Below are positions 15,049-23,689 of a stretch of 64,000 bases of DNA, piece after piece; the first letter of the stretch is position 1, and every line of letters begins with the position of its first letter. Where the stretch lies: the NCBI RefSeq assembly GCF_017571525.1, contig NZ_JAGETY010000018.1, positions 1-64,000 of the forward strand. Direction: 5' to 3'. Position numbers and translations under genes: made by a program. Under the pieces are notes generated by a model that ran no database searches, was not told the DNA's origin, and saw only the letters and a program-made list of their open reading frames with translations. Origin of the DNA: Hymenobacter sp. BT559. GTDB taxonomy: Bacteria > Bacteroidota > Bacteroidia > Cytophagales > Hymenobacteraceae.

Positions 15049-17112
15049 TTATTCCTGGTTTTTCTTCTTTACCATCGTCAAGATGGTCGCCACGGCTACC
15101 GTTTCCTTCGTTTCATCTGTCACCGTCACGAGCCAGCGCACGATGCCTTTGGCGATGTCGTTTTCGTCGCGCTTTTCCTGGCCGATTTTCTCCTTCACCG
15201 TGAGCGTCACGCCAATAGTAGTGCCGGGATACACAGGCTTGGTGAAGCGGCACTCGTCGAGGCCGTAGTTGAGGAGCACCGGGCCTTTGCGTGGGTCTAC
15301 GAACATGCCGGCCGCTTTGCTCAGCACGTAGTAGCCGTGGGCCACGCGGCCGGTGAAGAGCGTGCCTTCCAGCGACGTAGCATCGACGTGGGCGTAGAAG
15401 TTATCGCCCGAAATACCGGCGAAGGCGCTGATGTCAGCCTCCGTCACAGTGTGCTTGTGGGTGGTGTAGGTTTCGCCGATTTCCAGCTCCTCGAAGTAGC
15501 GCTGGAAGGGGTGCTTGTCGTACTCCACCGTCTTAGCGCCCGTCTGGTACACCTCCGTGATGGCGGTAAGCATGCTGGGCGAGCCTTGCAGCGCCACGCG
15601 CTGCATAAAGTGCTCGACGCCCCGGATGCCGCCCATTTCCTGGCCGCCGCCGGCCCGGCCGGGGCCGCCGTGCACGAGCTGCGGCAGCGGCGAGCCGTGG
15701 CCGGTGCTTTCCTTGGCCATCTCGCCATTGAGTACCAGAATGCGGCCGTGGTGGGTGGCTGCGCCCAGCACGAAATCCTGCGCCAGGCGCGGGTCGTTGG
15801 TGGCCAGCGAGCACACCAGCGAGCCCTTGCCGAGGTTAGCCAGGGCCACGGCTTCGCTAGGGTCGTGGTAGGGCATGAGCGTCACGACCGGGCCGAAAGC
15901 TTCCAGCTCGTGGCTGTCGAGGTGCTGGAAGGGGTGGTCGTTGCGCAGCACGATGGGCGAAATGAACGCGCCCTTGGCCGCGTCAGCCCCGCGCTCCTTG
16001 CCCAGGATTTCGACGTTTTCGAGGTCGCCGTACACGATGGGCGTGGTTTTGGCGAGCTGGCGCACCTGCTCGCGCAGGCGTTCGGCCTGCTCGCGGCCAG
16101 CTAGGGCCCCCATGCGCACGCCCTCGGCCTGCGGGTGGCCAATGGTGGTCTGGGCCAGCGCTTTGCCCAGGGCAATCTGCACGTCTTCGAGCAGCTCGGC
16201 GGGCACGATGGCGCGGCGGATGGCGGTGCATTTCTGGCCGCACTTGGCCGTCATTTCCTTGCGGACTTCCTTGATGAAAAGGTCAAACTCCGGCGTGCCG
16301 GGGCGGGCATCGGAACCCAGCACGGCGGCATTGAGCGAATCGGCCTCCAGGGTAAAAGGCACTGCCTCGCTGATGATGCGCGGGTGGGCGCGCAGCTTGG
16401 CGCCGGTGGCTGCCGAGCCGGTGAAGGTGACCACATCCTGGTACGTAACGTGGTCAAGAATACCTTGGCCCGAGCCGACTACGAGTTGCAACGCGCCTTC
16501 GGGTAGGATGCCGCTGGCGATAATCTCGCGTACCACTGCCTCGGTGAGGTAGGCGCTGGGCACGGCTGGCTTCACCACGGCGGGCATGCCGGCCAGCAGG
16601 TTCACCGCGATTTTCTCCAGCATGCCCCAGATGGGGAAGTTGTAGGCATTGATGTGCACGGCCACGCCCTCGCGGGGCACCAGCAGGTGCTGGGCCATGA
16701 AGGTGCCGCCCTTGCTCAGGCCCACCGGCTCGCCCTCCACATAAAACGGCTTGTCGGGAAACTTGCGCCGCAGCGAGGCATTGGCAAACAGGTTGCCGAT
16801 GCCGCCCTCAATATCAATCCACGAGTCGGCGCGGGTGGCACCCGAGCGGTAGCTCAGCTCATAGAAAAGCTCCTTTTTTTCCTGCAAGTGAAAGGCCAGC
16901 GCCTTAAGCATGCGGCCACGCTCGTGGAAGGTCATGCGGCGCAGGGCGGGGTTGCCCACGCGGCGGCCGTAAGCCAGAATCTGCTCAAAGTCAAAGCCTT
17001 CGGTGTTGGCTAGGGCAATGACTTCGCCGGTGCTGGCGTCGCGTAGCTCGTGCGGGTCGGCGGCGCCGGGCGTCCAGCGGCCGAGGGTGTAATTTTCGAG
17101 GGTGGGCGTCAT
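15049..17112 (-). CDS. paaZ: PaaZ: oxepin-CoA hydrolase / semialdehyde dehydrogenase
   Basis: The bifunctional enzyme opens the oxepin-CoA ring and oxidises the resulting aldehyde to 3-oxo-5,6-dehydrosuberyl-CoA with NADP+. Residues about 1-525 are an aldehyde dehydrogenase domain with the Glu of FTLEADSLNAAVLG and the Cys of GQKCTAIRRAIVP. Residues about 545-687 are a MaoC-like hot-dog hydratase with GISGDNFYAHVD carrying the Asp and His. The Met at 17112 (MTPTLENYTLGRWTPG) gives 687 aa, close to E. coli PaaZ; the longer frame adds unlikely sequence. It lies 55 bases after paaI. Confidence 0.96.
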   Translation of the reverse strand: MTPTLENYTLGRWTPGAADPHELRDASTGEVIALANTEGFDFEQILAYGRRVGNPALRRMTFHERGRMLKALAFHLQEKKELFYELSYRSGATRADSWIDIEGGIGNLFANASLRRKFPDKPFYVEGEPVGLSKGGTFMAQHLLVPREGVAVHINAYNFPIWGMLEKIAVNLLAGMPAVVKPAVPSAYLTEAVVREIIASGILPEGALQLVVGSGQGILDHVTYQDVVTFTGSAATGAKLRAHPRIISEAVPFTLEADSLNAAVLGSDARPGTPEFDLFIKEVRKEMTAKCGQKCTAIRRAIVPAELLEDVQIALGKALAQTTIGHPQAEGVRMGALAGREQAERLREQVRQLAKTTPIVYGDLENVEILGKERGADAAKGAFISPIVLRNDHPFQHLDSHELEAFGPVVTLMPYHDPSEAVALANLGKGSLVCSLATNDPRLAQDFVLGAATHHGRILVLNGEMAKESTGHGSPLPQLVHGGPGRAGGGQEMGGIRGVEHFMQRVALQGSPSMLTAITEVYQTGAKTVEYDKHPFQRYFEELEIGETYTTHKHTVTEADISAFAGISGDNFYAHVDATSLEGTLFTGRVAHGYYVLSKAAGMFVDPRKGPVLLNYGLDECRFTKPVYPGTTIGVTLTVKEKIGQEKRDENDIAKGIVRWLVTVTDETKETVAVATILTMVKKKNQE

Positions 17113-17167
17113 GGGAGTAATGAAGAACGGGTTGGATAAGCGCAGCCCTGGCGGCTGGGCTAGTGCG

Positions 17168-17605
17168 CTAGGGTATAATCTCGTGGCTGGTGCGGTAGGC
17201 GGTGCCCTTGAACAAGGCCAGCGCCACACCGTGCTGGTTGCTGACGCGCACCTGGTACACGCCCACTTTGTGCTTGAGGCTGAGCTCGCTAGCCTCTACC
17301 GTGAGCACGTCGCCGGGGCGGCCGGCTTCGAGGTAGTCGATGGTCACGGTGAGGCCCACGCTCTGGCGGCCGTGGCTGTTGCAGGCGAAGGCAAATGCTG
17401 TGTCGGCCGCCGCGAAGGTGACGCCGCCATGCAGGGCGCCAAAGCCGTTGAGCATGTCGGGCCGCACCACAAAGTGCAGGCGGCAGTAGCCGGGGCCAAC
17501 TTCGTCTACCTCCAGGCCCAGCATTTTGCTGAACGAATCCTGGCTGAGCATCAGCGTTTTTACGGCCTCGGCGGTCTGGCTAGGGGTGGGCGGTAACGGG
17601 CTCAT
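17168..17605 (-). CDS. paaI: PaaI hydroxyphenylacetyl-CoA thioesterase
   Basis: The 145-aa hot-dog thioesterase clears stalled aromatic CoA esters to free CoA. It shows the family signature MLNGFGALHGGVTFAAADTA, with HGG at 59-61 and the likely catalytic Asp68. The GLTVTIDYLEAGRPGD block follows. It starts inside the 3' end of paaH (26-base overlap), so translation is probably coupled. Confidence 0.94.
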   Translation of the reverse strand: MSPLPPTPSQTAEAVKTLMLSQDSFSKMLGLEVDEVGPGYCRLHFVVRPDMLNGFGALHGGVTFAAADTAFAFACNSHGRQSVGLTVTIDYLEAGRPGDVLTVEASELSLKHKVGVYQVRVSNQHGVALALFKGTAYRTSHEIIP

Positions 17606-18752
17606 GCGTTGGGAAGGGCTGGTTGGTGCGGGCTAGCCGGCGCAGCAGCGCGCAGGCGCGGTAGCGGTCCTCGTGGTACTCGTGGTAGAGGTCATCGAGC
17701 GTGGCCAGCACCTGGCTGGTACCCAGTTCATTGGCCCAGGCCAGCAGGCCTTTCGGATAATTTACGCCCGTAGTCATGGCCAGCTCTAGGTCGGGAGCCG
17801 ACGCCACGCGCAGGTGCAGGGCATCGGCGGCCTCGTTGATGAGCATGGCCAGCACGCGCTGCACGATGTGCCGGCCTAGCTCGGTATCACGATTGGGCTC
17901 GGCCTGGCTAGCCCCGGGCGCATAGTCGTAGAAGCCGCGCCCCGCCTTGCGGCCGTAGTATCCGGCCTCAAACAGCCGCCGCTGGGTGAACGACGGCCGG
18001 TAGCGCGGGTCGTAGAAGAAGGAATTGAACACCGACTCGGTGACCCGGTAATTCACATCGTGGCCGATAAAATCCATCAGCGCAAACGGCCCCATGCGAA
18101 AGCCGCCCAACTCGGTGAGCGCCCAGTCGATGGTAGCAATGTCGGCAATACCTTCCTCTAAAATGCGGATAGCCTCGCCGTAGAAGGGCCTGGCCACACG
18201 ATTCACAATGAAGCCGGGCGTGTCCTGGGCCAGCACCGGGCGCTTGCCCCAACCCTGCACCCAGGCGCGCACTTCCTCCGCTAGCCCGGCGCGCGTTTGC
18301 ACCGCCGGAATGACCTCAACCAGCTGCATGAGCGGCGCCGGATTGAAAAAGTGGATGCCCACAAAGCGCTCGGGCCGCTGGCAGGCCGCCGCGATAGAGG
18401 TAATGGAGAGCGAAGACGTATTGCTGGCCAGCACACAGTCGGCCGATACAATAGCCTCTACCTGCTTGAAAACCTGCTGCTTCACGCCTAAGTCTTCCAC
18501 AATGGCTTCGATGACTAGGCCGCAGTCGGCGAAGTCGGCCATGCTAGCCGTAGGGTGCAGCCGGGCCAGGGTCGCTTCGGCGGTCAGCTTGCCTTTTTCG
18601 GCCAGCTTGCGGAGGCTAGCGCCGATGCTAGCCAGCGCCTTGTCGAGGGCCGCCGCATTCTGGTCGAGTAGGTGCACCTCGTGGCCGGCCGTGGCCACCA
18701 CTTGCGCAATACCCGCGCCCATCGCGCCGCTGCCAATGATACCGATGGTCAT
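17580..18752 (-). CDS. paaH: PaaH 3-hydroxyadipyl-CoA dehydrogenase
   Basis: This NAD-dependent 3-hydroxyacyl-CoA dehydrogenase oxidises 3-hydroxyadipyl-CoA to 3-oxoadipyl-CoA. The Rossmann motif is IGIIGSGAMGAGIAQ (residues 3-17). The catalytic region is GIHFFNPAPLMQLVEVIP with the active-site His, and KRPVLAQDTPGFIVNR starts the helical dimer domain. A second, shorter copy of the C-terminal domain (about 290-390) ends in PKGLLAWANELGTSQVLATL, as in PaaH. Length is 390 aa. Confidence 0.94.
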   Translation of the reverse strand: MTIGIIGSGAMGAGIAQVVATAGHEVHLLDQNAAALDKALASIGASLRKLAEKGKLTAEATLARLHPTASMADFADCGLVIEAIVEDLGVKQQVFKQVEAIVSADCVLASNTSSLSITSIAAACQRPERFVGIHFFNPAPLMQLVEVIPAVQTRAGLAEEVRAWVQGWGKRPVLAQDTPGFIVNRVARPFYGEAIRILEEGIADIATIDWALTELGGFRMGPFALMDFIGHDVNYRVTESVFNSFFYDPRYRPSFTQRRLFEAGYYGRKAGRGFYDYAPGASQAEPNRDTELGRHIVQRVLAMLINEAADALHLRVASAPDLELAMTTGVNYPKGLLAWANELGTSQVLATLDDLYHEYHEDRYRACALLRRLARTNQPFPTHEPVTAHP

Positions 18753-18765
18753 CTTTATAATGGTT

Positions 18766-18831
18766 AATTGCTTACTAGTTACTGGTTAATGATGCTCAGT
18801 CAATCCGGAGCAACATCAACTAGTAAGCATT
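18766..18831. repeat. Intra-operon hairpin between paaG and paaH
   Basis: AATTGCTTACTAGTT (18766-18780) pairs with AACTAGTAAGCATT (18818-18831) with a single bulged base. The loop is 37 bases. It lies between the paaG stop and the paaH start in the direction of transcription. Confidence 0.6.
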
Positions 18832-18847
18832 AAAAAATCATTGAAAT

Positions 18848-19630
18848 TTACTGGCCGGTGAAGGTGGGCTGGCGCTTTTCGAGGAAGGCCGACACGCCTT
18901 CGCGGTAGTCGGCGGTTTGGCCAGCGCGCAGCTGGTAGTCGCCCTCGGCGCGTAGCTGCTGGGCCATGTCGTGGGCGAAGGTGCTGTTGAGCAACTGCTT
19001 GGTGTAGGCAAGGCCTTTGGTGGGCAGAGCAGCCATCTTACGGGCTAGCGCGCTCACTTCCTGCTCAAAATCGGCATCGGCAAACGCTTTGTAAATCATG
19101 CCCATCTGCACAGCTTCGGCCGCGCTCACTTTGTCGCCGGTCAGCATGAGGGCGCTGGCGCGCTGCATACCCACGAGGCGCGGCAAAAAGTAGGTGCCAC
19201 CGCTGTCGGGTACCAGGCCTATCTTGCTGAATGCCTGGATGAACGAGGCCGATTCGCGCGCTACTACGATGTCGCAGGCCAGCGCAATGTTGGCGCCCGC
19301 GCCGGCAGCCACGCCGTTTACGGCCGCGATTACGGGCTTTTCAAGCTCCCGGATTAATATAATGAGTGGGTTGTAGTGCTCCTCCACAATCTCCGACACA
19401 TCGGGCGCATCGGGGCCGGTTATCTCCGCCAGGTCCTGGCCCGCACAAAAGGCGCGGCCGGTGCCCGTGAGCACTACGGCGCGCACGCTGGCATCGGCCT
19501 GGCACTCGCGCAGCCGCTGCTGCAAGGCCAGCGCCAGGGGCTTGTTGATGCTATTGAAAACGTCGGGCCGGTTGAGCGTGAGCGTGGCCACGCCATCGGC
19601 AAGGGTGAAGAGCAGGGAGGTGTCGGACAT
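18848..19630 (-). CDS. paaG: PaaG 1,2-epoxyphenylacetyl-CoA isomerase
   Basis: The 260-aa crotonase-fold enzyme converts ring-1,2-epoxyphenylacetyl-CoA to oxepin-CoA. GRAFCAGQDLAEI and VNGVAAGAGANIALACDIV give the oxyanion hole, and FSKIGLVPDSGGTYFLPRL carries the Asp characteristic of PaaG rather than a hydratase Glu. The start at 19630 (MSDTSLLFTLADG) is preferred over the upstream Met at 19687, whose extra residues fall in the hairpin repeat. Confidence 0.92.
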   Translation of the reverse strand: MSDTSLLFTLADGVATLTLNRPDVFNSINKPLALALQQRLRECQADASVRAVVLTGTGRAFCAGQDLAEITGPDAPDVSEIVEEHYNPLIILIRELEKPVIAAVNGVAAGAGANIALACDIVVARESASFIQAFSKIGLVPDSGGTYFLPRLVGMQRASALMLTGDKVSAAEAVQMGMIYKAFADADFEQEVSALARKMAALPTKGLAYTKQLLNSTFAHDMAQQLRAEGDYQLRAGQTADYREGVSAFLEKRQPTFTGQ

Positions 19631-19651
19631 AGGAAGGAGTGAAAAGTGGCG

Positions 19652-19752
19652 CGAAGCTTCCGCTTGGTGCGCGAGCAAGGCGAGCATCTTGCGCTAGGGC
19701 TGTAGTCCGGCAGCCCCGGCTCACTGCACTGGCGCACCAAGCGAAAGCTTCG
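19652..19752. repeat. Intra-operon hairpin between paaD and paaG
   Basis: A 21-base arm (19652-19672) and its complement (19732-19752) match with one mismatch; both contain CGCTTGGTGCGC or its complement. The 59-base loop contains a further small stem GGCTG-x-CAGCC. It fills the space between the paaD stop and the paaG start. Confidence 0.75.
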
Positions 19753-19761
19753 TACTACGGG

Positions 19762-20277
19762 CTAGGCGTGGCATTTGAAATAATCGAAGGGCTCGCGGCA
19801 GTCGTCGCACTGGTACAGCGCCTTGCATGCCGTAGAACCAAACTGGCTGACCAGGTGCGTATGCTCCGACTTGCAGAGCGGGCAGCGCACGGCCGTATCC
19901 TGGCCGAAGAGGTTGAGCACGTGGCCGGTAGCCGTGCCATCGATGGGCGGCGCGATGCCGTAGGCTTCGAGCTTCTGGCGGCCGGCTAGGCTCATCCAAT
20001 CGGTGGTCCAGGCCGGGGTAAGCTGGTTCTTGATAGTCAGCTGGTTATAGCCTTCAGCCAGCAGCCGCAGCCGGATGTCGGTGGCAATGGCACTCATGGC
20101 CGGGCAGCCCGAGTACGTAGGCGTAATGGTAACCGTGATGTGCTCGCCTGCTACCGCCACGGCGCGCACAATGCCCAGGTCGATAATGCTGAGCACCGGC
20201 ACCTCGGGGTCGCTCACTTCTTCCAGCACTTGCCAGATGTGGGCTTCAGTAGGGGCTGGGGGCGAAGTGGTTACCAC
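19762..20277 (-). CDS. paaD: PaaD, phenylacetyl-CoA epoxidase maturation protein
   Basis: The 171-aa protein joins a MIP18-type domain (EEVSDPEVPVLSIIDLGIVR, then TPTYSGCPAMSAIATDI) to a C-terminal zinc-ribbon-like region. That region holds CPLC (about 132-135), CKALYQCDDC and a final FKCHA. PaaD is thought to act in iron-sulfur cluster assembly for the epoxidase system. It overlaps paaC by seven bases. Confidence 0.94.
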   Translation of the reverse strand: MVTTSPPAPTEAHIWQVLEEVSDPEVPVLSIIDLGIVRAVAVAGEHITVTITPTYSGCPAMSAIATDIRLRLLAEGYNQLTIKNQLTPAWTTDWMSLAGRQKLEAYGIAPPIDGTATGHVLNLFGQDTAVRCPLCKSEHTHLVSQFGSTACKALYQCDDCREPFDYFKCHA

Positions 20278-21068
20278 GTCAGGCCGGGGTAGGTGCGTTG
20301 GAGGTATTGCAGCTCTGCCAGCAGGTAGCCGAGGTGCTCGGAGTGGCGGCCGGTTTTGCCCCCTAGCTGCGCCACAGGCGCCGGGGGCTCCGGCACTGTG
20401 GCCTCAGCCAGTACGTGCGCCGTATGCGCCTGTATAGCAGGCCACAACGCGACATAATCGGGCACCAGACCTAGCTCCTGCAGCTGGCTTTCGGTAGCCG
20501 TGGGCGTCGTCAGCTCGCCGGCAAAGCGCCAAAGTGTGGCAATAGCTTTGTCGAGGCGCTTACGGCTTTCATCCGTGCCATCGCCGAGGCGAATTATCCA
20601 CTCCGAGCTCCACTTAAGATGATAGGCGGCTTCTTTCAGCGACTTCTCAGCAATGGAGGCTAGCCGGGCGTCGGGGCCGTCCTTCAAGCCTTTAAGCAAT
20701 TGATAATGAAAATTATCAAACAGAAACTGCCGCACAATAGTGTGGGCAAAATCGCCATTAGGCTGCTCCACCAGCAGCGGGTTGCGGTACTCCACTGCCG
20801 AGCGCAGGTAAGCCAGGTCGTCTTCGGTCCGACCCTTGCCCTCCAGCTCGGCGGCGTACTGGTAGTAGCTGCGCGCCTCACCTAGCAGGTCGAGCGAAAT
20901 ATTGGCTAGGGCCAAATCCTGCTCCAGCACGGGGCCGTGCCCGCACCACTCCGAAAGGCGGTGCGCCAGAATAAGGCTGGTATCGGCCAGCTGCAACACG
21001 AAGGGAAACAGGGGGCTAGCCCCCTGGGCGGCAGTAGCGGTAGATTGCTCGGGCTGAGTAGCTGACAT
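20271..21068 (-). CDS. paaC: PaaC, structural subunit of phenylacetyl-CoA epoxidase
   Basis: The 265-aa ferritin-like subunit pairs with PaaA in the multicomponent monooxygenase. It is recognisable by LADTSLILAHRLSEWCGHGPVLEQDLALANISLDLLGEAR near the N-terminus and by EAAYHLKWSSEWIIRLGDGT in the middle. PaaC keeps the four-helix fold but not the working di-iron site. It lies 11 bases after paaB and overlaps paaD. Confidence 0.95.
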   Translation of the reverse strand: MSATQPEQSTATAAQGASPLFPFVLQLADTSLILAHRLSEWCGHGPVLEQDLALANISLDLLGEARSYYQYAAELEGKGRTEDDLAYLRSAVEYRNPLLVEQPNGDFAHTIVRQFLFDNFHYQLLKGLKDGPDARLASIAEKSLKEAAYHLKWSSEWIIRLGDGTDESRKRLDKAIATLWRFAGELTTPTATESQLQELGLVPDYVALWPAIQAHTAHVLAEATVPEPPAPVAQLGGKTGRHSEHLGYLLAELQYLQRTYPGLTW

Positions 21069-21079
21069 AAACCGCAGGC

Positions 21080-21367
21080 TTACATGTGTTTGATGGAGTC
21101 CGGCACGTCGTAGAACGTGGGGTGACGGTACACTTTATCGGCGGCAGGGTCGAAAAACTCGGCTGCCTCATCGGGGTTGGACGCGTGGATGTGCTTAGAC
21201 TCGACCACCCAGATGCTCACGCCTTCAAGGCGGCGGGTGTACACGTCGCGGGCGTTTTGCATAGCCATGGCCGCATCGGCGGCGTGCAGGCTGCCCACGT
21301 GCTTGTGGTCGAGCCCCTGCTTACTGCGGATAAAAACCTCCCACAGAGGCCATTCTTGTTGATTCAT
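21080..21367 (-). CDS. paaB: PaaB, small subunit of phenylacetyl-CoA epoxidase
   Basis: The 95-aa subunit bridges PaaAC heterodimers. The family signature is WPLWEVFIRSKQGLDHKHVG followed by SLHAADAAMAMQNARDVYTR and VWVV-type strand residues. The sequence continues to KVYRHPTFYDVPDSIKHM, the usual PaaB end. Confidence 0.95.
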   Translation of the reverse strand: MNQQEWPLWEVFIRSKQGLDHKHVGSLHAADAAMAMQNARDVYTRRLEGVSIWVVESKHIHASNPDEAAEFFDPAADKVYRHPTFYDVPDSIKHM

Positions 21368-21386
21368 AACATCTTACTTAACTGCT

Positions 21387-21478
21387 GTCATGCTGAGCTT
21401 GTCGAAGCATCTCTACTGCGCCATTCGGTTAGTGACCCTAGCGGCGCAGTAGAGATGCTTCGACAAGCTCAGCATGAC
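21387..21478. repeat. Long hairpin repeat, copy 3 of the CCCTAGCGGCGC-loop family, inside the paa operon
   Basis: Perfect 36-base arms (21387-21422 and 21443-21478) surround a 20-base loop running into CCCTAGC. It is nearly identical in the outer arm to copy 2. It sits between paaA and paaB, genes whose products act in one complex. Confidence 0.9.
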
Positions 21479-21494
21479 GTTCTGCTTTGCTTAA

Positions 21495-22451
21495 TTACAC
21501 CGCCACGGCTTCGCGGGCCTTGCGCTTGGCCGCGTGGGCTAGCGCGGCTTCGCGGACCCAGGCGCCTTCCTCGTGGGCTTGCACGCGGGCTTGCAGGCGC
21601 TCGTGGTTGCAGAGGCCATTGCCTTTCACCACGTTCCAGAACTCTTCCCAGTTCACCTCGCCAAAGTCGTAGGCCTGTCGCGCTTCGTTCCACTTCACGG
21701 CCGGGTCGGGCACGGTCAGGCCCAGAAACTCGGCCTGGGGCACCATCATGTCCACGAATTTTTGGCGCAGCTCATCATTGGTGAAGCGCTTGATGCGCCA
21801 GTTCATGCTCTGCGCCGTGTTCGGCGATTCGCTGTCTTTGGGGCCAAACATCATCAGCGTGGGCCACCACCAGCGGTTGAGGGCCTCCTGGGCCATCTCC
21901 TTCTGGACCGGCGCGCCCTCGCAGAGCGTCTGCATTATTTCGAAGCCCTGGCGCTGGTGAAAGCTTTCCTCCTTGCACACGCGCACCATGGCCCGGGCAT
22001 AGGGGCCGTACGACGTGCGGCACAGCGGCACCTGGTTAAGGATGGCAGCGCCATCCACGAGCCAGCCCACGCAGCCCATATCGGCCCAGCTCAGGGTGGG
22101 GTAGTTGAAAATGCTGCTGTACTTGGCCTTGCCCGAGTGCAGGTCGGCGAGCATCTGGTCGCGCGAGGTACCCAGCGTTTCGGCGGCGCTATACAGGTAG
22201 AGGCCATGGCCCGCCTCGTCCTGCACCTTTGCCAGCAAGATGGATTTACGCTTGAGCGAAGGCGCCCGCGTTATCCAGTTGCCTTCGGGCAGCATGCCTA
22301 CCAGCTCGGAGTGCGCGTGCTGCGAAATCTGCCGGATGAGCGTTTTGCGGTACGCCTCGGGCATCCAGTCCTTGGGCTCGATGCGAATATCGGCGTCGAT
22401 GCGGGCCTGAAATTGTTCTTCGGGAGAGAGGTCTTGGGCGAGCGTTTCCAT
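21495..22451 (-). CDS. paaA: PaaA, catalytic subunit of phenylacetyl-CoA epoxidase
   Basis: The 318-aa di-iron oxygenase subunit inserts one oxygen atom into phenylacetyl-CoA. Di-iron ligand regions are visible as AKVQDEAGHGLYLYSAAE and VCKEESFHQRQGFEIMQ. WWWPTLMMFGPKDSESPN and the FGEVNWEEFWNVVKGNG stretch are typical. A -7 element and an operator-like palindrome lie in the 76-base gap upstream, so this gene probably heads its own transcript. Confidence 0.96.
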   Translation of the reverse strand: METLAQDLSPEEQFQARIDADIRIEPKDWMPEAYRKTLIRQISQHAHSELVGMLPEGNWITRAPSLKRKSILLAKVQDEAGHGLYLYSAAETLGTSRDQMLADLHSGKAKYSSIFNYPTLSWADMGCVGWLVDGAAILNQVPLCRTSYGPYARAMVRVCKEESFHQRQGFEIMQTLCEGAPVQKEMAQEALNRWWWPTLMMFGPKDSESPNTAQSMNWRIKRFTNDELRQKFVDMMVPQAEFLGLTVPDPAVKWNEARQAYDFGEVNWEEFWNVVKGNGLCNHERLQARVQAHEEGAWVREAALAHAAKRKAREAVAV

Positions 22452-22466
22452 AAGCGAACAACAAAT

Positions 22467-22494
22467 ACTAACAAGTGTTAGTTTTTCAAAGTTA
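22467..22494 (-). promoter_or_regulatory. paaA promoter: -7 element with operator-like palindrome
   Basis: On the minus strand TAACTTTG (22494-22487) fits TAnnTTTG. Four bases downstream is the palindrome ACTAACA-AG-TGTTAGT (22467-22482), placed over the expected transcription start. A similar palindrome lies upstream of paaK at 26303-26318, which suggests one shared repressor, for example of the TetR/PaaR type, encoded elsewhere. Confidence 0.55.
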
Positions 22495-22527
22495 AGGAAA
22501 ATTTAACCAATGTGGCTAGCCCGGCGG

Positions 22528-23589
22528 CTATACGTCGGCCGTGTCATCGCCCAGTACGTCGTGCACGTACAGCATTTTGACCAGCACCGTAATAATGGCA
22601 ATAATAGGCGTAGCCAGCGTGAGCCCCAGCAGCCCCGTAAACGAGCCAATAATAAGCTGCCCCACCAAAATGAGCGCGGGCGGCAGCGAAATCAGCCGCT
22701 GCTGCAACACCGGCGATACGGCGGCGCTTTCCAGTGTTTGGGCCGCTAGGTAAAGGAGCAGCACGTACAGCGCCATGTGCGGGCCCCCGTTGAAAAACGC
22801 CAGCAGAATAGCCGGCACCATCGAAACCACCGGCCCGATGTTGGGGATAAACGTAACCAAGCCCGCAAACAGCCCTAGCACTGCCGCCAGCGGCATCCCC
22901 AGAAAACTGAGGCCCACCACGGTAAGCACGCCCACAAACACCATGGAGGCGAGCCGGCCCAGCACCCATTTTACCAACGTATCGCTGAGCTTGTCGCACA
23001 CCTCATGGGCGCGGGCGCGGCCGGCCTTAGGCACCAGCATCACCAGGCCGGCCCGGTAGGTTTTGGGCTGGAGGGCCAGAAAAACGGCCAGGAAGAGTAT
23101 CACATAGCCATCGGCCAAAATGCTGAGGGTGGTCGAAAAAATGCCCGTGGCCCGGCCTAGCCACTCGGAGGTACCGCCCATTGCCTTGCGCAAGTCAAAG
23201 TTTTCGCCGGCCAGCCATTGGCCCCATTCGGTGCCGCTTACGCGGGCCTGCACCGTGCGAATGGCTGCTGGCAGCTGCTCTTTCAAGACACTCACCTGCG
23301 CGCTCAGCTTAGCCGAAAATAGCCACCCCATGCTCCCTAGCGAAGCCAGCACCACCAATGCCAGCAGCGCCAGCGCGAGCCCCTCGGGTAGCCCGATGCG
23401 GCGGTGCAGCCACGCCGCGCCGGCCCGCAGCGGCAGCGCAATCAACAGCGCCGCAAGCAGTCGCAAAAACACCCCAAACGCCAGCCCCAGCAGGCCCGCT
23501 AGGGCCAATACCAGCAGCGTGAGGCTCACCGCGATGAGCACCCGCTGCACGTATGGCGAAAGGGAGGAGCGAGGAGTGAGGTTTTCCAT
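22528..23589 (-). CDS. AI-2E family (PerM-type) membrane permease
   Basis: The 353-aa protein has about seven to eight membrane segments in the AI-2E/PerM arrangement. There are two N-terminal helices (VLIAVSLTLLVLALAGLLGL and LLAALLIALPL), a third after GLPEGLALALLALVVLASLG, a soluble middle, and a C-terminal block. That block holds GLFAGLVTFIPNIGPVVSMVP and LPPALILVGQLIIGSFTGLLG, both family hallmarks. The Met at 23589 (MENLTPRSS) is preferred. It sits between paaE and paaA, an odd place for it. Members may export small molecules or act in ion antiport; the substrate here is unknown. Confidence 0.9.
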   Translation of the reverse strand: MENLTPRSSLSPYVQRVLIAVSLTLLVLALAGLLGLAFGVFLRLLAALLIALPLRAGAAWLHRRIGLPEGLALALLALVVLASLGSMGWLFSAKLSAQVSVLKEQLPAAIRTVQARVSGTEWGQWLAGENFDLRKAMGGTSEWLGRATGIFSTTLSILADGYVILFLAVFLALQPKTYRAGLVMLVPKAGRARAHEVCDKLSDTLVKWVLGRLASMVFVGVLTVVGLSFLGMPLAAVLGLFAGLVTFIPNIGPVVSMVPAILLAFFNGGPHMALYVLLLYLAAQTLESAAVSPVLQQRLISLPPALILVGQLIIGSFTGLLGLTLATPIIAIITVLVKMLYVHDVLGDDTADV

Positions 23590-23689
23590 AAACGCAACCG
23601 GCAAAAAGACAGACGCTGAGTAGTACTTAGCTCAACACCTATACGGCTCGGCTACCCTTATCGCCGGCCGGTAAAAGGCGAGGGCCAGC

